Of a stretch of 64,000 nucleotides of DNA, positions 42,040 to 50,948 are shown piece by piece. The notes below the pieces were generated by a model that had not been told where the DNA came from, made no database searches, and saw nothing but the letters and a program-made list of their open reading frames with translations. Location of the stretch: contig NZ_JARGNH010000006.1 in the NCBI RefSeq assembly GCF_029213205.1, positions 62,001-126,000 on the forward strand, written 5' to 3'. The position numbers and the translations under genes were made by a program. This DNA is from Pseudooceanicola sp. (lineage in GTDB: Bacteria; Pseudomonadota; Alphaproteobacteria; Rhodobacterales; Rhodobacteraceae). Within the stretch, counting starts at the first letter, position 1, and every line of letters begins with the position of its first letter.

Positions 42040-45000
42040 TTGCGGTTTTCCAAACTCAGACTGACCGGCTTCAAAAGCTTTGTTGATCCGACTGAATTGT
42101 CAATTCAGGACGGTTTGACCGGCGTGGTTGGGCCAAATGGCTGTGGCAAATCCAACCTGCTGGAGGCGCTGCGCTGGGTGATGGGCGAGACTCGCGCCAG
42201 TGCAATGCGTGGCGGCGGTATGGAAGACGTGATCTTTGCCGGGGCCTCCAGCCGCCCGGCGCGCAACTTCGCCGAGGTGCAGTTGCATCTGGACAATTCC
42301 GAACGTCTGGCCCCGGCCGGGTTCAATGATCACGATCATGTCGAAATCATCCGCCGGATCACCCGCGATGTCGGATCGGCCTACAAGGTCAACGGCAAGG
42401 ATGTGCGCGCCCGCGATGTGCAGATGCTGTTCGCCGATGCCTCGACCGGGGCGCATTCCCCGGCGCTGGTGCGCCAGGGCCAGATCAGCGAATTGATCAA
42501 CGCCAAACCCAAGAACCGGCGCCGGATTCTTGAGGAAGCGGCGGGGATTTCGGGCCTTTATCAAAGGCGTCACGAGGCTGAGTTGAAATTGAACGCGGCC
42601 GAGCAGAACCTGCTGCGGGTCGATGACGTGGTCGAACAGCTGGCGGCACAGCTGGCGCAGTTGGAACGGCAGGCCCTCCAGGCCGCGCGCTATCGCGCCA
42701 TCGGTGCCGATCTGCGCCAGGCCGAGGGCATGTTGCTCTATCGGCGCTGGCGCGAGGCGGATGAGGCGCGCAACACCGCGCTGACCCTGCTGCGCGAGCG
42801 CACCAGCGCCGCCGCCCAGGGCGAGGCCGCCGCCCGCAACGCTGCCAAGGCGCGCGAAGCGGCAGAGGTGGCGCTGCCGCCCAAGCGCGAAGAAGAGGCG
42901 ATTGCCGCCGCCGTCTTGCAACGCCTGCAGGTCGAACGCGACACGCTGGCTGAACGTGAAGCGCGGGCGGTTGAGCGGATCGAGGCGCTGAAGGCGCGGA
43001 TCGCCCAGCTCTTGCATGATATGGAGCGCGAGGCCGGGTTGAACCGCGACGCCGGCGAAACCATCGCCCGGCTGGAGGCCGAGCGCGCGACGCTGGCCAG
43101 CGCCGGTGACGGCCATGCTGTGGCGCTGGAAACCGCCGCCGAGGCGGCGCGCGAAGCGGCGGCGCTGTTGCAGGAGCGTGAGGGCGAGCTGTCGCAGCTG
43201 ACCGAAGACGTGGCGCGGCTGGCCGCCCGCCATCAATCGGCGCATCGCTTTCTCGATGACAGCCGCAAGATGCTGGCGCGTTCTGAGGGCGAGGCGGCCA
43301 AGGCCAATGCGGCGGTGGCTGACTCGCGCAAGCTGTTGCAGGGCGCCGAGGCGGCGCAGGCCGCGGCCAAGGCCGCCGAGGCGACGGCCCAGGCCACCGC
43401 GCTCAATGCCGAAGAGACATTGCTGGCCGCCGAAACCGCCCGCGCCGACACCCAGTCGCGCGAGGCCGAGGCACGGGCCGAACGTTCGGCCGCCGAGGGC
43501 GAGATGAATGCGCTTCAGGCCGAGGTGCAGGCGCTGGCCCGGCTGGTGGCCCGCGACACCGCCGAGGGCGGCCAGGTGATGGATCTGGTCAAGGTGCGCC
43601 CGGGCTATGAAAAGGCACTGGGCGCGGCTCTGGCCGATGATCTGCGCGCGCCGGTGGTGGACGAGGATGGCCCCTCGGGCTGGACCCGGCTGCCAGGCTA
43701 TGGCGCGGCGCAGGAATTGCCCGCCGGGGTGCAGGGGCTGGCGAATTTCGTCACCGTGCCCGAGGTGCTGCACCGCCGGATCAGCCAGATCGGTGTGGTC
43801 GAGGCCGAGGAAGGCGCGCGGCTGCAGGCGCTGCTGAAACCCGGCCAGCGTCTGGTCACCGCCGAGGGTGATCTCTGGCGTTGGGACGGGCTGCGCGCCT
43901 GGGCCGAGGATGCGCCCTCGACCGCCGCGCTGCGGCTGCAACAGCTGAACCGGCTGGAAGAGCTGAAGCAGGAATTGGAGCGGGCCGGCAACCGGGCCGA
44001 AGGCGCCCGCGCTGCGCATGAGCATCTGGCCAAGCGGCTGGCCGATCTGGCCGAGGCCGACAAGGCCGCCCGTCAGGCCCGCCGCGATGCCGACCGGCTG
44101 GTTGCTGAGGCCGCCCGCGCCCTGTCCCGCGCCGAGGCCGATCAGAACCTCGCCGAGAGCCGGTTGGAGAGCCTGGGGCTGTCGGTGCAGCGCCACGAAG
44201 AAGACGCGATGACCGCGCGCAAGCAATTGGCCGAGGCGGAAAAGGCGATGGCCGATCTGGGCGATCTCGGCGCCGCCCGCACCGCCGCCGAGCAGATCAA
44301 GCTGGCGGTCGAAGGCGCGCGGATGGCGATGATGTCGCGCCGCGCGGCGCATGATGAGCTGCGCCGCGATGGCGAGGCGCGGGTGAAACGCGCCGCCGAG
44401 GTTGCCAAGGAACTGGCCAGCTGGACCGCCCGGCTGGACAGCGCCGGTCAGCGGGTCGGCGAGTTGAACACCCGCAAGGTGCAATCCGAGGCCGAGCTGG
44501 TCGAGGCGGCGGATGTGCCCGCCGGGCTGGCGGCGGAACGTGACAAGCTCGACGCTGGTATCGTCGAGGCCGAGACCCGCCGCCGCAACGCTGCCGATGC
44601 GCTGGCGGCGGCCGAGGCGCGCGCCCGCGAAACCGTCGCGGCGGAACGTCAGGCCGAACGCGACGCCTCGGACGCGCGAGAGGCCCGCGCCGCCGCCGAA
44701 GCCCGCGCCGAAGCCGCCGCCGAAGCGGTCAGCGCCGCCGCCGAGCGGATCGCCGATGACACCGAACTGTCGCCCAAGACCCTGCTGGAAAGCCTCGACA
44801 CCGATCCCGATGCGATGCCCGCCGCCGATCTGATCGAGGCGGATGTGAACCGGCTGAAACGTCAGCGCGACGCGCTGGGCGCGGTCAATCTGCGCGCCGA
44901 AGAGGATATGAAAGAGGTCGCCGGCGAACATGCGCAGCTGATCCACGAAAAGGCCGATCTGGAAGCGGCGATTCAGGCGCTGCGCGGTGGCATCGCCAGC

Positions 45001-45495
45001 CTGAATCGCGAGGGGCGCGAACGGCTGCTGACGGCGTTCGAGCAGGTAAACAGCAATTTCGCGCTGCTGTTCAACCATCTCTTTGGCGGCGGCGAGGCCA
45101 ATCTGTTGCTGGTCGAAAGCGACGATCCGCTTGAGGCCGGGCTGGAAATCATGTGCCAGCCGCCGGGCAAGAACCTGGCCACTCTTTCCTTGCTGTCAGG
45201 GGGCGAACAGACCCTGACCGCGCTGGCATTGATCTTTGCGGTGTTCCTGGCCAACCCGGCGCCGATCTGCGTGCTGGACGAGGTCGACGCGCCGCTGGAC
45301 GATGCCAATGTGAACCGCTTCTGCGACCTGCTCGACGAAATGTGCCGCCGCACCGACACACGGTTCCTGATCATCACCCACCATGCGGTGACAATGGCGC
45401 GGATGGATCGGTTGTTCGGGGTGACAATGCAGGAACAGGGCGTCAGCCAGCTGGTCTCGGTCGATCTGAAAAAGGCCGAGGCGCTGGCGGCCTGA
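42040..45495 (+). CDS. smc: Chromosome segregation protein SMC
   Basis: A 1151-residue SMC ATPase, core of condensin with ScpA/ScpB. The start is a TTG at 42040, giving RFSKLRLTGFKSFVD at once; upstream in-frame starts would add a non-homologous tail. Walker A is GPNGCGKSN (31-39). Long coiled coils, very rich in Ala, Glu and Arg, flank a hinge at about 511-640. The signature LLSGGEQTLTALAL is near residue 1050 and Walker B CVLDEVDAPLDD near 1076. All ATPase elements are intact. Confidence 0.95.
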   Translation: MRFSKLRLTGFKSFVDPTELSIQDGLTGVVGPNGCGKSNLLEALRWVMGETRASAMRGGGMEDVIFAGASSRPARNFAEVQLHLDNSERLAPAGFNDHDHVEIIRRITRDVGSAYKVNGKDVRARDVQMLFADASTGAHSPALVRQGQISELINAKPKNRRRILEEAAGISGLYQRRHEAELKLNAAEQNLLRVDDVVEQLAAQLAQLERQALQAARYRAIGADLRQAEGMLLYRRWREADEARNTALTLLRERTSAAAQGEAAARNAAKAREAAEVALPPKREEEAIAAAVLQRLQVERDTLAEREARAVERIEALKARIAQLLHDMEREAGLNRDAGETIARLEAERATLASAGDGHAVALETAAEAAREAAALLQEREGELSQLTEDVARLAARHQSAHRFLDDSRKMLARSEGEAAKANAAVADSRKLLQGAEAAQAAAKAAEATAQATALNAEETLLAAETARADTQSREAEARAERSAAEGEMNALQAEVQALARLVARDTAEGGQVMDLVKVRPGYEKALGAALADDLRAPVVDEDGPSGWTRLPGYGAAQELPAGVQGLANFVTVPEVLHRRISQIGVVEAEEGARLQALLKPGQRLVTAEGDLWRWDGLRAWAEDAPSTAALRLQQLNRLEELKQELERAGNRAEGARAAHEHLAKRLADLAEADKAARQARRDADRLVAEAARALSRAEADQNLAESRLESLGLSVQRHEEDAMTARKQLAEAEKAMADLGDLGAARTAAEQIKLAVEGARMAMMSRRAAHDELRRDGEARVKRAAEVAKELASWTARLDSAGQRVGELNTRKVQSEAELVEAADVPAGLAAERDKLDAGIVEAETRRRNAADALAAAEARARETVAAERQAERDASDAREARAAAEARAEAAAEAVSAAAERIADDTELSPKTLLESLDTDPDAMPAADLIEADVNRLKRQRDALGAVNLRAEEDMKEVAGEHAQLIHEKADLEAAIQALRGGIASLNREGRERLLTAFEQVNSNFALLFNHLFGGGEANLLLVESDDPLEAGLEIMCQPPGKNLATLSLLSGGEQTLTALALIFAVFLANPAPICVLDEVDAPLDDANVNRFCDLLDEMCRRTDTRFLIITHHAVTMARMDRLFGVTMQEQGVSQLVSVDLKKAEALAA

Positions 45496-45598
45496 ACACC
45501 CGGGCGGCGACACCCGACGGGTGAAGGATTCCGGACTTGACCGATGCTGGGGCAATGCGGTGTCCTAGGGTCAGCCTGCATTGATCCGAGAGTTTGAC

Positions 45599-46240
45599 AT
45601 GAAACATTTTTCTCCCCGCATCGTTTCGTTCGCCCTTGCGCTTGCCATGGTCTGCAGTGGCCCGGCCCTGTCGCAGGGGTTGATCCCGATCACCGGCGGC
45701 ACCCCGGGTAACCCGGATGCGCCGCCCGATGCCGGAGGTCAGCCGCCTGACGATGGCGGTGCCGGGATCAGCCGACCGGCACCGGGCGGTGATGCGCCAC
45801 AGCCGCCGGGGCCGGGCGGATCGCCTGCCGCCACGACCAACCTGCTGGCCAACAACCCGGAATCGATCCGCGACGCGATTCAGGCCGCTGGATTTCAGGC
45901 AATCCTGGAAACCGATTCATCGGGCAACCCGTTGATCCGCTCAAAAATATCCAAATCGCCGATCTGGATTTTCTTTCTGAATTGCGACCGCGAAGGCGGC
46001 TGCCGCGCCCTGCGTTTTCACACCGGGTACAAGTTGAACCGGCAGGTGGATTTCAAGGAACTGAACGGTTTCATGCAGGAATACGCCTATGCACGGGCTT
46101 TCCTGAATAACGAGGGCTATCCGCGCATCCAGATGGATGTGCTGATGCGCGCCGATGGTATGGGGCGCGAGAATTTCGCCTATTACCTCGATCTGTGGCG
46201 TGAATTGGTGATGCTGTTCGAAAAGCGCATCGGCTTCTGA
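45599..46240 (+). CDS. Exported YbjN-domain protein
   Basis: A 213-residue protein with a signal peptide (SFALALAMVCSGPALSQG), a proline/glycine-rich low-complexity linker (about residues 30-85), and a C-terminal YbjN-like domain: AIQAAGFQAILETDSSGNPL, WIFFLNCDREGGCRALRFHT and ENFAYYLDLWRELVMLFEKR. YbjN proteins are type III secretion chaperone-like folds of uncertain role. The ATG at 45599 begins just before the signal peptide. It follows smc but is probably a separate unit. Confidence 0.8.
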   Translation: MKHFSPRIVSFALALAMVCSGPALSQGLIPITGGTPGNPDAPPDAGGQPPDDGGAGISRPAPGGDAPQPPGPGGSPAATTNLLANNPESIRDAIQAAGFQAILETDSSGNPLIRSKISKSPIWIFFLNCDREGGCRALRFHTGYKLNRQVDFKELNGFMQEYAYARAFLNNEGYPRIQMDVLMRADGMGRENFAYYLDLWRELVMLFEKRIGF

Positions 46241-46256
46241 TCACGCCAGCGCGCTG

Positions 46257-46290
46257 CCGGGCCGGGGTCGGATGTCTGACCCCGGCCCGG
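46257..46290. terminator. Bidirectional stem-loop between YbjN and lytic transglycosylase genes
   Basis: CCGGGCCGGGGTC (46257-46269) pairs perfectly with GACCCCGGCCCGG (46278-46290) over an eight-base loop, giving a 13-bp stem between convergent genes. Neither flank has a strong T-run. Confidence 0.6.
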
Positions 46291-46298
46291 TGAATGGC

Positions 46299-47471
46299 TC
46301 AGAGCCACCCGAGCAGATCCCGGGTCGGCCAGGCGTCGGCGGGCAAGCCCAGTTTGATCTGCATTTGCTGCACCGCCTCGCGGGTCTTTTCGCCGAGGAT
46401 GCCGTCAACCTTGCCCACGTCATAGCCGCGCGCGGCCAGCTTGCGCTGCAATTGCTTCATCTGTGGTCCTGACAGGCCGGGATCGGGATTGCCTGCGTCA
46501 AACACCGGGGCGCCCATCAGCCGGGTGGCGAAATAGGCGGCGGTCATCACATAGACAAAGCTTTGGTTCCACTCGAAATAGACCCGGTAATTCGGATAGG
46601 CGAGGAAGGCCGGCCCGTGACGCCCCTGCGGCAGCAACAGCGAGGCGGGCAGCGACGGCGCCAGCATCCCGCCATCGCGCGGCTGCACCCCGCGCCGCGC
46701 CCAATCGGCGGCGGACATCTGATGATCGAGGCCGGACAGCGACCAGTCGAGATTGGCCGGCACCCGCACCTCCTGCATCCAGGGCTCACCGGCCCGCCAG
46801 CCCAGCCGCTGCAGCATCTTGCCGCCGGACATCAGCGCATCGGGGGCGGAACGTTTCAGATCGACATGGCCATCGCCATCACCATCGGTGCCGTTTTCCA
46901 GGATATCGGCAGGCAGCATCTGCACCATGCCGATCTCTCCGGCCCAGGCGCCGGTGGTGGTTTTCGGGTCGAAGTCGCCGCGTTCATAGAGGCTGAGCGC
47001 GGCAAAGATTTGCGGGCGGAACAGCTCGGGGCGGCGGCAATCATGGGCCAGGGTGACCAGCGCGTTCAGGGTGTTGAAATCTCCCTGAAACGCCCCGTAA
47101 TCGGTTTCAAACGCCCAGAAGGCCAGCAGCACCCCAGGCGGCACACCAAAGTCACGCTCGACCCGGTCAAAAACCCGGGCGTAGCTCCGCGCCTTTTTCC
47201 GCCCGACCTGCATCCGGTTGGCGGAAATCAAACGCCGGGCGAAGGTGGTGAAATCCAGCTGAAACACCCCCTGGGCGCGGTCGGCTTTCAGCACCCCTCC
47301 ATCCTGGCGCACATTGGCAAAGAACCGGTTCACCTGGGCGGGCGCATGGCCCCTGGCGACGGCCTCTTGTTTCAGCCCAGCGACAAAGCCGGAGAAGGCG
47401 CCGCCACATTGGGCGGTGGCGGCACTGGCGCTGAGGGTCAGGGCAATGAGAGCGGCGGAAATGGATTTCAT
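46299..47471 (-). CDS. Lytic murein transglycosylase (MltB type) with peptidoglycan-binding domain
   Basis: A 390-residue periplasmic enzyme that cleaves peptidoglycan to 1,6-anhydromuropeptides. The signal peptide is residues 1-20 (cleavage before QCGG). The SLT-like catalytic domain has the glutamate E122 in LLAFWAFETDYGAF, with GEIGMVQMLPADI as the second block. A calcium-like DGDGDGHVD loop is present. The C-terminal PG_binding_1 domain is at about 330-390 (MKQLQRKLAARGYDVGKVDG). A 62-base gap separates it from the cobD gene. Confidence 0.92.
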   Translation of the reverse strand: MKSISAALIALTLSASAATAQCGGAFSGFVAGLKQEAVARGHAPAQVNRFFANVRQDGGVLKADRAQGVFQLDFTTFARRLISANRMQVGRKKARSYARVFDRVERDFGVPPGVLLAFWAFETDYGAFQGDFNTLNALVTLAHDCRRPELFRPQIFAALSLYERGDFDPKTTTGAWAGEIGMVQMLPADILENGTDGDGDGHVDLKRSAPDALMSGGKMLQRLGWRAGEPWMQEVRVPANLDWSLSGLDHQMSAADWARRGVQPRDGGMLAPSLPASLLLPQGRHGPAFLAYPNYRVYFEWNQSFVYVMTAAYFATRLMGAPVFDAGNPDPGLSGPQMKQLQRKLAARGYDVGKVDGILGEKTREAVQQMQIKLGLPADAWPTRDLLGWL

Positions 47472-47533
47472 AAGGTCCTCTGGATGATCGAAATATCGGG
47501 CGAACCTAGCAGTCTGGCGGATTTGGGCAATGC

Positions 47534-48454
47534 TCAGATCACCACCACCAGCAGCGCCGCCAGGGTTGCGGCAATCAAGATCGCCGCCCAGACTCGCCAG
47601 AGCACCTGCACCGCGGCCTCGATCTGGCCGGGGCCGGGGCTGTGGGTGCCGTCCGGATGAACAAAGGCATAGTCGCGCATTTGCCCGTCATAGGCACGCG
47701 GCCCCGACAGGGCGGTGTCGACGGCGCGGGCCATGGCCGCCTCGGGCCAACCGGCATTGGGCGAGCGGTGGCGGCGTGCCTCGGCGCGGATCGCGGGCCA
47801 TTGCCGCAAGCCGCCGGTCAGCAGCGCGATCAACAATGCCGATAGCCGCGCCGGGATCAGATTCATCAGATCGTCGGTGCGCGCTGCGAGTTTGCCGAAT
47901 GCCTCATAGCGCGGGGTGCGATAGCCGATCATGCTGTCGGCGGTGTTCACCATCTTGTAGGCGGCGAGGCCGGGCAACCCGCCGATCAGAAACCAGAAGG
48001 CCGGGGCCACCACCCCGTCGCTGAAATTCTCGGCGGCGCTTTCGATGGCGGCGCGGCTGATGGCGGCATCATCCAGCCCGGCGGTGTCACGCCCGACGAT
48101 CCGGGCGACGGCGATGCGCGCGGCCTCGGTCGAGTGGCGCAGGGCGGCGGCCACCGCGCTGACATGATCGCAGAGCGAGCGCTGCGCCAGCAGGATCGCG
48201 GCGCCCAGCACCTCGGCCCAGGGGCCAAGCCAGGCGATGGCCGATCCGGCGGTGAGTGCCAGCAGGACCAGCAGCGCCAGCGCCAGGCCGCCGCGCAGGA
48301 TCCGCTGGCGGCCCTGGTTGAGTCTGCTCTCACAAATCGTCACGGCCCGGCCCATCAGCACCGCAGGATGCGGCAGGCGCGACCAGAGCCACTCCGGCTC
48401 ACCCGCCACAGCGTCAAGGATCAGCGCCAGGCAGAGGATCGCGGCCAGCGACAT
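47534..48454 (-). CDS. cobD: Adenosylcobinamide-phosphate synthase CobD/CbiB
   Basis: A 306-residue integral membrane enzyme that attaches (R)-1-amino-2-propanol phosphate to adenosylcobyric acid. The family blocks are LDAVAGEPEWLWSRLPHPAV near the N-terminus, RAAIESAAENFSDGVVAPAF, and YKMVNTADSMIGYRTPRYEA-FG. Several membrane helices are present (LALALLVLLALTAGSAIAWL). It is the last gene of the DUF1636-cobC-cobD unit and directly uses the product of CobC. Confidence 0.94.
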   Translation of the reverse strand: MSLAAILCLALILDAVAGEPEWLWSRLPHPAVLMGRAVTICESRLNQGRQRILRGGLALALLVLLALTAGSAIAWLGPWAEVLGAAILLAQRSLCDHVSAVAAALRHSTEAARIAVARIVGRDTAGLDDAAISRAAIESAAENFSDGVVAPAFWFLIGGLPGLAAYKMVNTADSMIGYRTPRYEAFGKLAARTDDLMNLIPARLSALLIALLTGGLRQWPAIRAEARRHRSPNAGWPEAAMARAVDTALSGPRAYDGQMRDYAFVHPDGTHSPGPGQIEAAVQVLWRVWAAILIAATLAALLVVVI

Positions 48455-48457
48455 CGT

Positions 48458-49423
48458 TCACCCTGCCAGGGCGTCGGTCAGGCGCGCCCAGTCGCCGGGC
48501 GCGGGCAGGCCCAGTCGGATGTGGCGCGGCGACCAGGGAAACACCCGCGTCCAGATCCGCTGCTGCGCCAATTGGTCCTGCAGCGTCGCCGCATCGGGCA
48601 ATGTGTCGGGCAGTGTGTATAGACGAAACAGGCTGGTGCCACCGGCGAGTTCTGCGCCGGTCGCGTTCATCAGCCGGTCCAGCCGTGCGGCATCCGCATT
48701 CAGCCGGGCGCGGGTGGCCTCGGCCCAGCCGGGATCATCCAGCGCCGTCGCGCCGATCGCCAGAGCCGGGCCCGAGATGCTCCAGGGCCCGAAAGCGATG
48801 CGCAGTTCTGCGATCAGCGCCGGGTCTCCGATGGCAAAGCCGAGTCGCAGGCCCGCCAGCCCCCAGAATTTGCCCAGACCCTTCAGGATCAGGGTGCCGG
48901 GCTGTGTGGCCTCGGCGATCAGGCTGCGCTCCGGCGCGGTGTCGCAAAAGCTCTCGTCGATCACCCGCAGCCCGATGCTGCGCGGTGGCGCGATATGCCA
49001 ACGCCCGGTCGGATTGTTCGGCGAGACGATCACCAGGCCCGAATCGCCGGGTGCCGGATCCCGGTCCTGCACATCCCATCCGGCGCGGGCAAAGGCGGGG
49101 GTATATTCGTTATAGGTCGGTCCCGGTATCGCCACAGGTCCGGGCGGCGCCAGCGCGGGCAGGCGCGGAATGACGGCCGACAGCCCCGGCAGGGCCAGCA
49201 GATCGGCGCCTTCGGGCACCGACCAATGGCATCGCGCGGCGCTAGTCAGCCGGGCCAATGCGCCCCGGTCTGGCAGCGCCTGCCAGATCTCCGGCGTCAG
49301 CTCCGGAATCGGATAAGGCACCGGGTTGATGCCGGTGGACAGGTCGATCCACTCACCGCGCGCGCCGCCATAGCGCCCGGCGGCGTCATCCAGGCCACCG
49401 CCATGGTCGCGCCCCACTGCCAT
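48458..49423 (-). CDS. cobC: Threonine-phosphate decarboxylase CobC
   Basis: A 321-residue PLP enzyme of aminotransferase fold class I that makes (R)-1-amino-2-propanol O-2-phosphate. It has WIDLSTGINPVPYPIP at the N-terminus, SPNNPTGRW (134-142), DESFCD (156-161) and the PLP lysine K185 in LKGLGKFWGLAGLRLG. It sits three bases before cobD, so the producer and the user of the aminopropanol arm are coupled. Its start follows the DUF1636 stop by one base. Confidence 0.93.
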   Translation of the reverse strand: MAVGRDHGGGLDDAAGRYGGARGEWIDLSTGINPVPYPIPELTPEIWQALPDRGALARLTSAARCHWSVPEGADLLALPGLSAVIPRLPALAPPGPVAIPGPTYNEYTPAFARAGWDVQDRDPAPGDSGLVIVSPNNPTGRWHIAPPRSIGLRVIDESFCDTAPERSLIAEATQPGTLILKGLGKFWGLAGLRLGFAIGDPALIAELRIAFGPWSISGPALAIGATALDDPGWAEATRARLNADAARLDRLMNATGAELAGGTSLFRLYTLPDTLPDAATLQDQLAQQRIWTRVFPWSPRHIRLGLPAPGDWARLTDALAG

Positions 49424-49424
49424 A

Positions 49425-49793
49425 TCAGCTCTTGGGCAGCGGCGGGTGGCGGGTCACGAAATGTCCCTTCACCCCCTGCGGCCAGGCACGGAACGGCACT
49501 TGTCCGGACTCCGAGGCGGCATGCTGGCGGGCATAGTCGACAATCGCCTCGGCGGCCTCGGGCAGCGGTTCGAACCGGCCCAGAGTATAGGCCAGCTTGC
49601 CCGTCGCCTGGATCGCGATGTTGCAGGAATGGCTGCAGCCCATCAGGCAGGACACCCGGCGGGTGCGTAGACCGGCGGCCTCGGCCAGCGGCTCGATCAG
49701 ATCGGCGAGCTTTTCGCCATCCGTGGTGTCGCTGACCTTATCGGCCGAGTCGTCGCGCTTGCAGGTGTCGCAAATGGTGATCCAGCTGGTCAT
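49425..49793 (-). CDS. DUF1636 cysteine-rich metal-binding protein
   Basis: A 122-residue cytosolic protein with ICDTCKRDD and RRVSCLMGCSHSCNIAIQ, two cysteine clusters typical of DUF1636, which resembles thioredoxin-like ferredoxins and is repeatedly found in cobalamin clusters. The chosen ATG at 49793 starts at MTSWITICDTCK; an upstream open stretch has no ribosome site. A role in metal or redox handling for cobalamin synthesis is inferred from context only. Confidence 0.85.
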   Translation of the reverse strand: MTSWITICDTCKRDDSADKVSDTTDGEKLADLIEPLAEAAGLRTRRVSCLMGCSHSCNIAIQATGKLAYTLGRFEPLPEAAEAIVDYARQHAASESGQVPFRAWPQGVKGHFVTRHPPLPKS

Positions 49794-49934
49794 CGGGTCT
49801 CCGAAATGTGACGCCAAGCAGCGCCAGTTTTCTGTTGAATTTCTAGGTGATAGGTGAAAATTTGAGCATCCCCAGCCCAATCTTGTGCAATTCCTCGCGC
49901 ATCGACCAATGGTCGCACCCCAGAAGGGCAAATT

Positions 49935-49949
49935 TTAACCCTTTGTTAG
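49935..49949. promoter_or_regulatory. CtrA-like binding site
   Basis: TTAA, seven bases, TTAG matches the CtrA consensus TTAA-N7-TTAA at seven of eight fixed positions. It lies between the divergent DUF1636 and receiver genes in an AT-rich patch. It is inferred only from the pattern. Confidence 0.4.
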
Positions 49950-50077
49950 GAACTCGGGCGGAGTTTGTTCATGTAGTCGGCGGGGTCAGCGCGACGATTG
50001 TGTAACGCGAACCCCGACACCGGCGCAAGGCGGCGACGACCGCAGCGCAGAGCATTGGATGACAGGGCCAGGAGCAG

Positions 50078-50440
50078 ATGAAAGTATTGATCGTTGAAAG
50101 CGAACCCGAATTGGGCCGGTTGTGGCAGCGCCACATGGACCGGCAGGGCTGTGACACGGTGCTGGTGCATGACCAGGACGGCGCGGTCGAGGCGCTGCGC
50201 GGCGATCCCTTTGATGTGATCGTGCTGGACCTGATCCTGACCGAGGGCTCGGCGCTGGCGGTGTCCGATTTCGCCAGCTACCGACAGCCGGATGCCAAGG
50301 TGATCTTTGTCACCAATTCGGCATTCTTTTCCGACGGCTCGATCTTTAACCATTGCGTCAATGCCCGCGCCATGGTGCGCGCGGACAGCCCGCCCGACGA
50401 TCTGGCGGCGATGGTCGAGCACTACGCCTTGGCCGGGTGA
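50078..50440 (+). CDS. Stand-alone receiver domain protein, degenerate
   Basis: A 120-residue receiver domain without an output domain. MKVLIVESEPELGRLW has E7 and E9 where the acidic pair normally sits. D51 in VIVLDLILTEGS is the phosphoacceptor. The threonine is T83 in IFVTNS. The lysine normally found in the last strand is not evident (AMVRADSPPDD). It could therefore be phosphorylated weakly or work as a protein-interaction module. No kinase lies nearby. Confidence 0.8.
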   Translation: MKVLIVESEPELGRLWQRHMDRQGCDTVLVHDQDGAVEALRGDPFDVIVLDLILTEGSALAVSDFASYRQPDAKVIFVTNSAFFSDGSIFNHCVNARAMVRADSPPDDLAAMVEHYALAG

Positions 50441-50521
50441 TCTGCACCTTGTTTCCCCAGAAAATTGGTACAACGGGCGGGTCGATGACGCGTCCGCGCC
50501 GTATCGCGTCGGGATTGCCAA

Positions 50522-50550
50522 TTGCCCTCGGGCCGGGGTCTGCCTATAAA
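50522..50550 (+). promoter_or_regulatory. Putative sigma-70 promoter of the plus-strand cob operon
   Basis: TTGCCC (50522-50527), 17 bases, TATAAA (50545-50550). The spacing is ideal, and transcription would start about 130 bases before the DUF6732-cbiX-cobH genes. The leader also holds a CTGACC/GGTCAG pair (50600-50629); no cobalamin riboswitch core is visible in it. Confidence 0.6.
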
Positions 50551-50691
50551 CTGTCGTGACGATGCCCCTGGCGGGGCCGGAAAGGTGCAGGCCACAGCGC
50601 TGACCCATATCGGGGGCGCAAGTGGTCAGATCGTCGGGCGCTGCGATGCGGCCCCTTCCCCTTTCCGTTGCGACGTTTGAAGGGGGTCACG

Positions 50692-50946
50692 ATGCCACGC
50701 GCGTTCCAACTTAGCCTGAGTGCCGCCGGTCTGGCGCTGCTGCCGCAGGTGGTCATGGCCCATCCTGGTCATCTGGCCGAGGTTGCCGGTCACGGCCATT
50801 GGCTCGGCGCTGCCGCCATCGGCGCGGCGATTGCCATTGGTCTGTTGCAGGGGCTGAAAGGTCGGCGCCGCGACGATGCGGATGAAAAGGCCGAGGCCGA
50901 CGGCGAATTTGCAGACGGTGACTTTGCCGAAGCGCAGGACGCCTGA
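50692..50946 (+). CDS. Small membrane protein, DUF6732-like
   Basis: An 84-residue protein with a signal or membrane segment (LSLSAAGLALLPQVVMA), then HPGHLAEVAGHGHWLG, a histidine-containing region resembling HupE-type metal permease ends, and a second helix IGAAIAIGLLQGLKG. The tail is acidic. It is often found at the head of cobalamin clusters in this group. A metal-binding role is a guess from the histidines. It ends two bases before cbiX, so they are co-transcribed. Confidence 0.7.
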   Translation: MPRAFQLSLSAAGLALLPQVVMAHPGHLAEVAGHGHWLGAAAIGAAIAIGLLQGLKGRRRDDADEKAEADGEFADGDFAEAQDA

Positions 50947-50948
50947 GC

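Noticed and set aside
42100-45078. Large minus-strand frame opposite smc
   Set aside because: It is a shadow of the Ala/Glu/Arg-rich coiled-coil coding strand and has no family features.
50441-50691. Second cobalamin riboswitch before the plus-strand cob operon
   Set aside because: The core boxes GCCACTGG and the B12 box are absent; only a promoter and a short CTGACC/GGTCAG pairing are visible.
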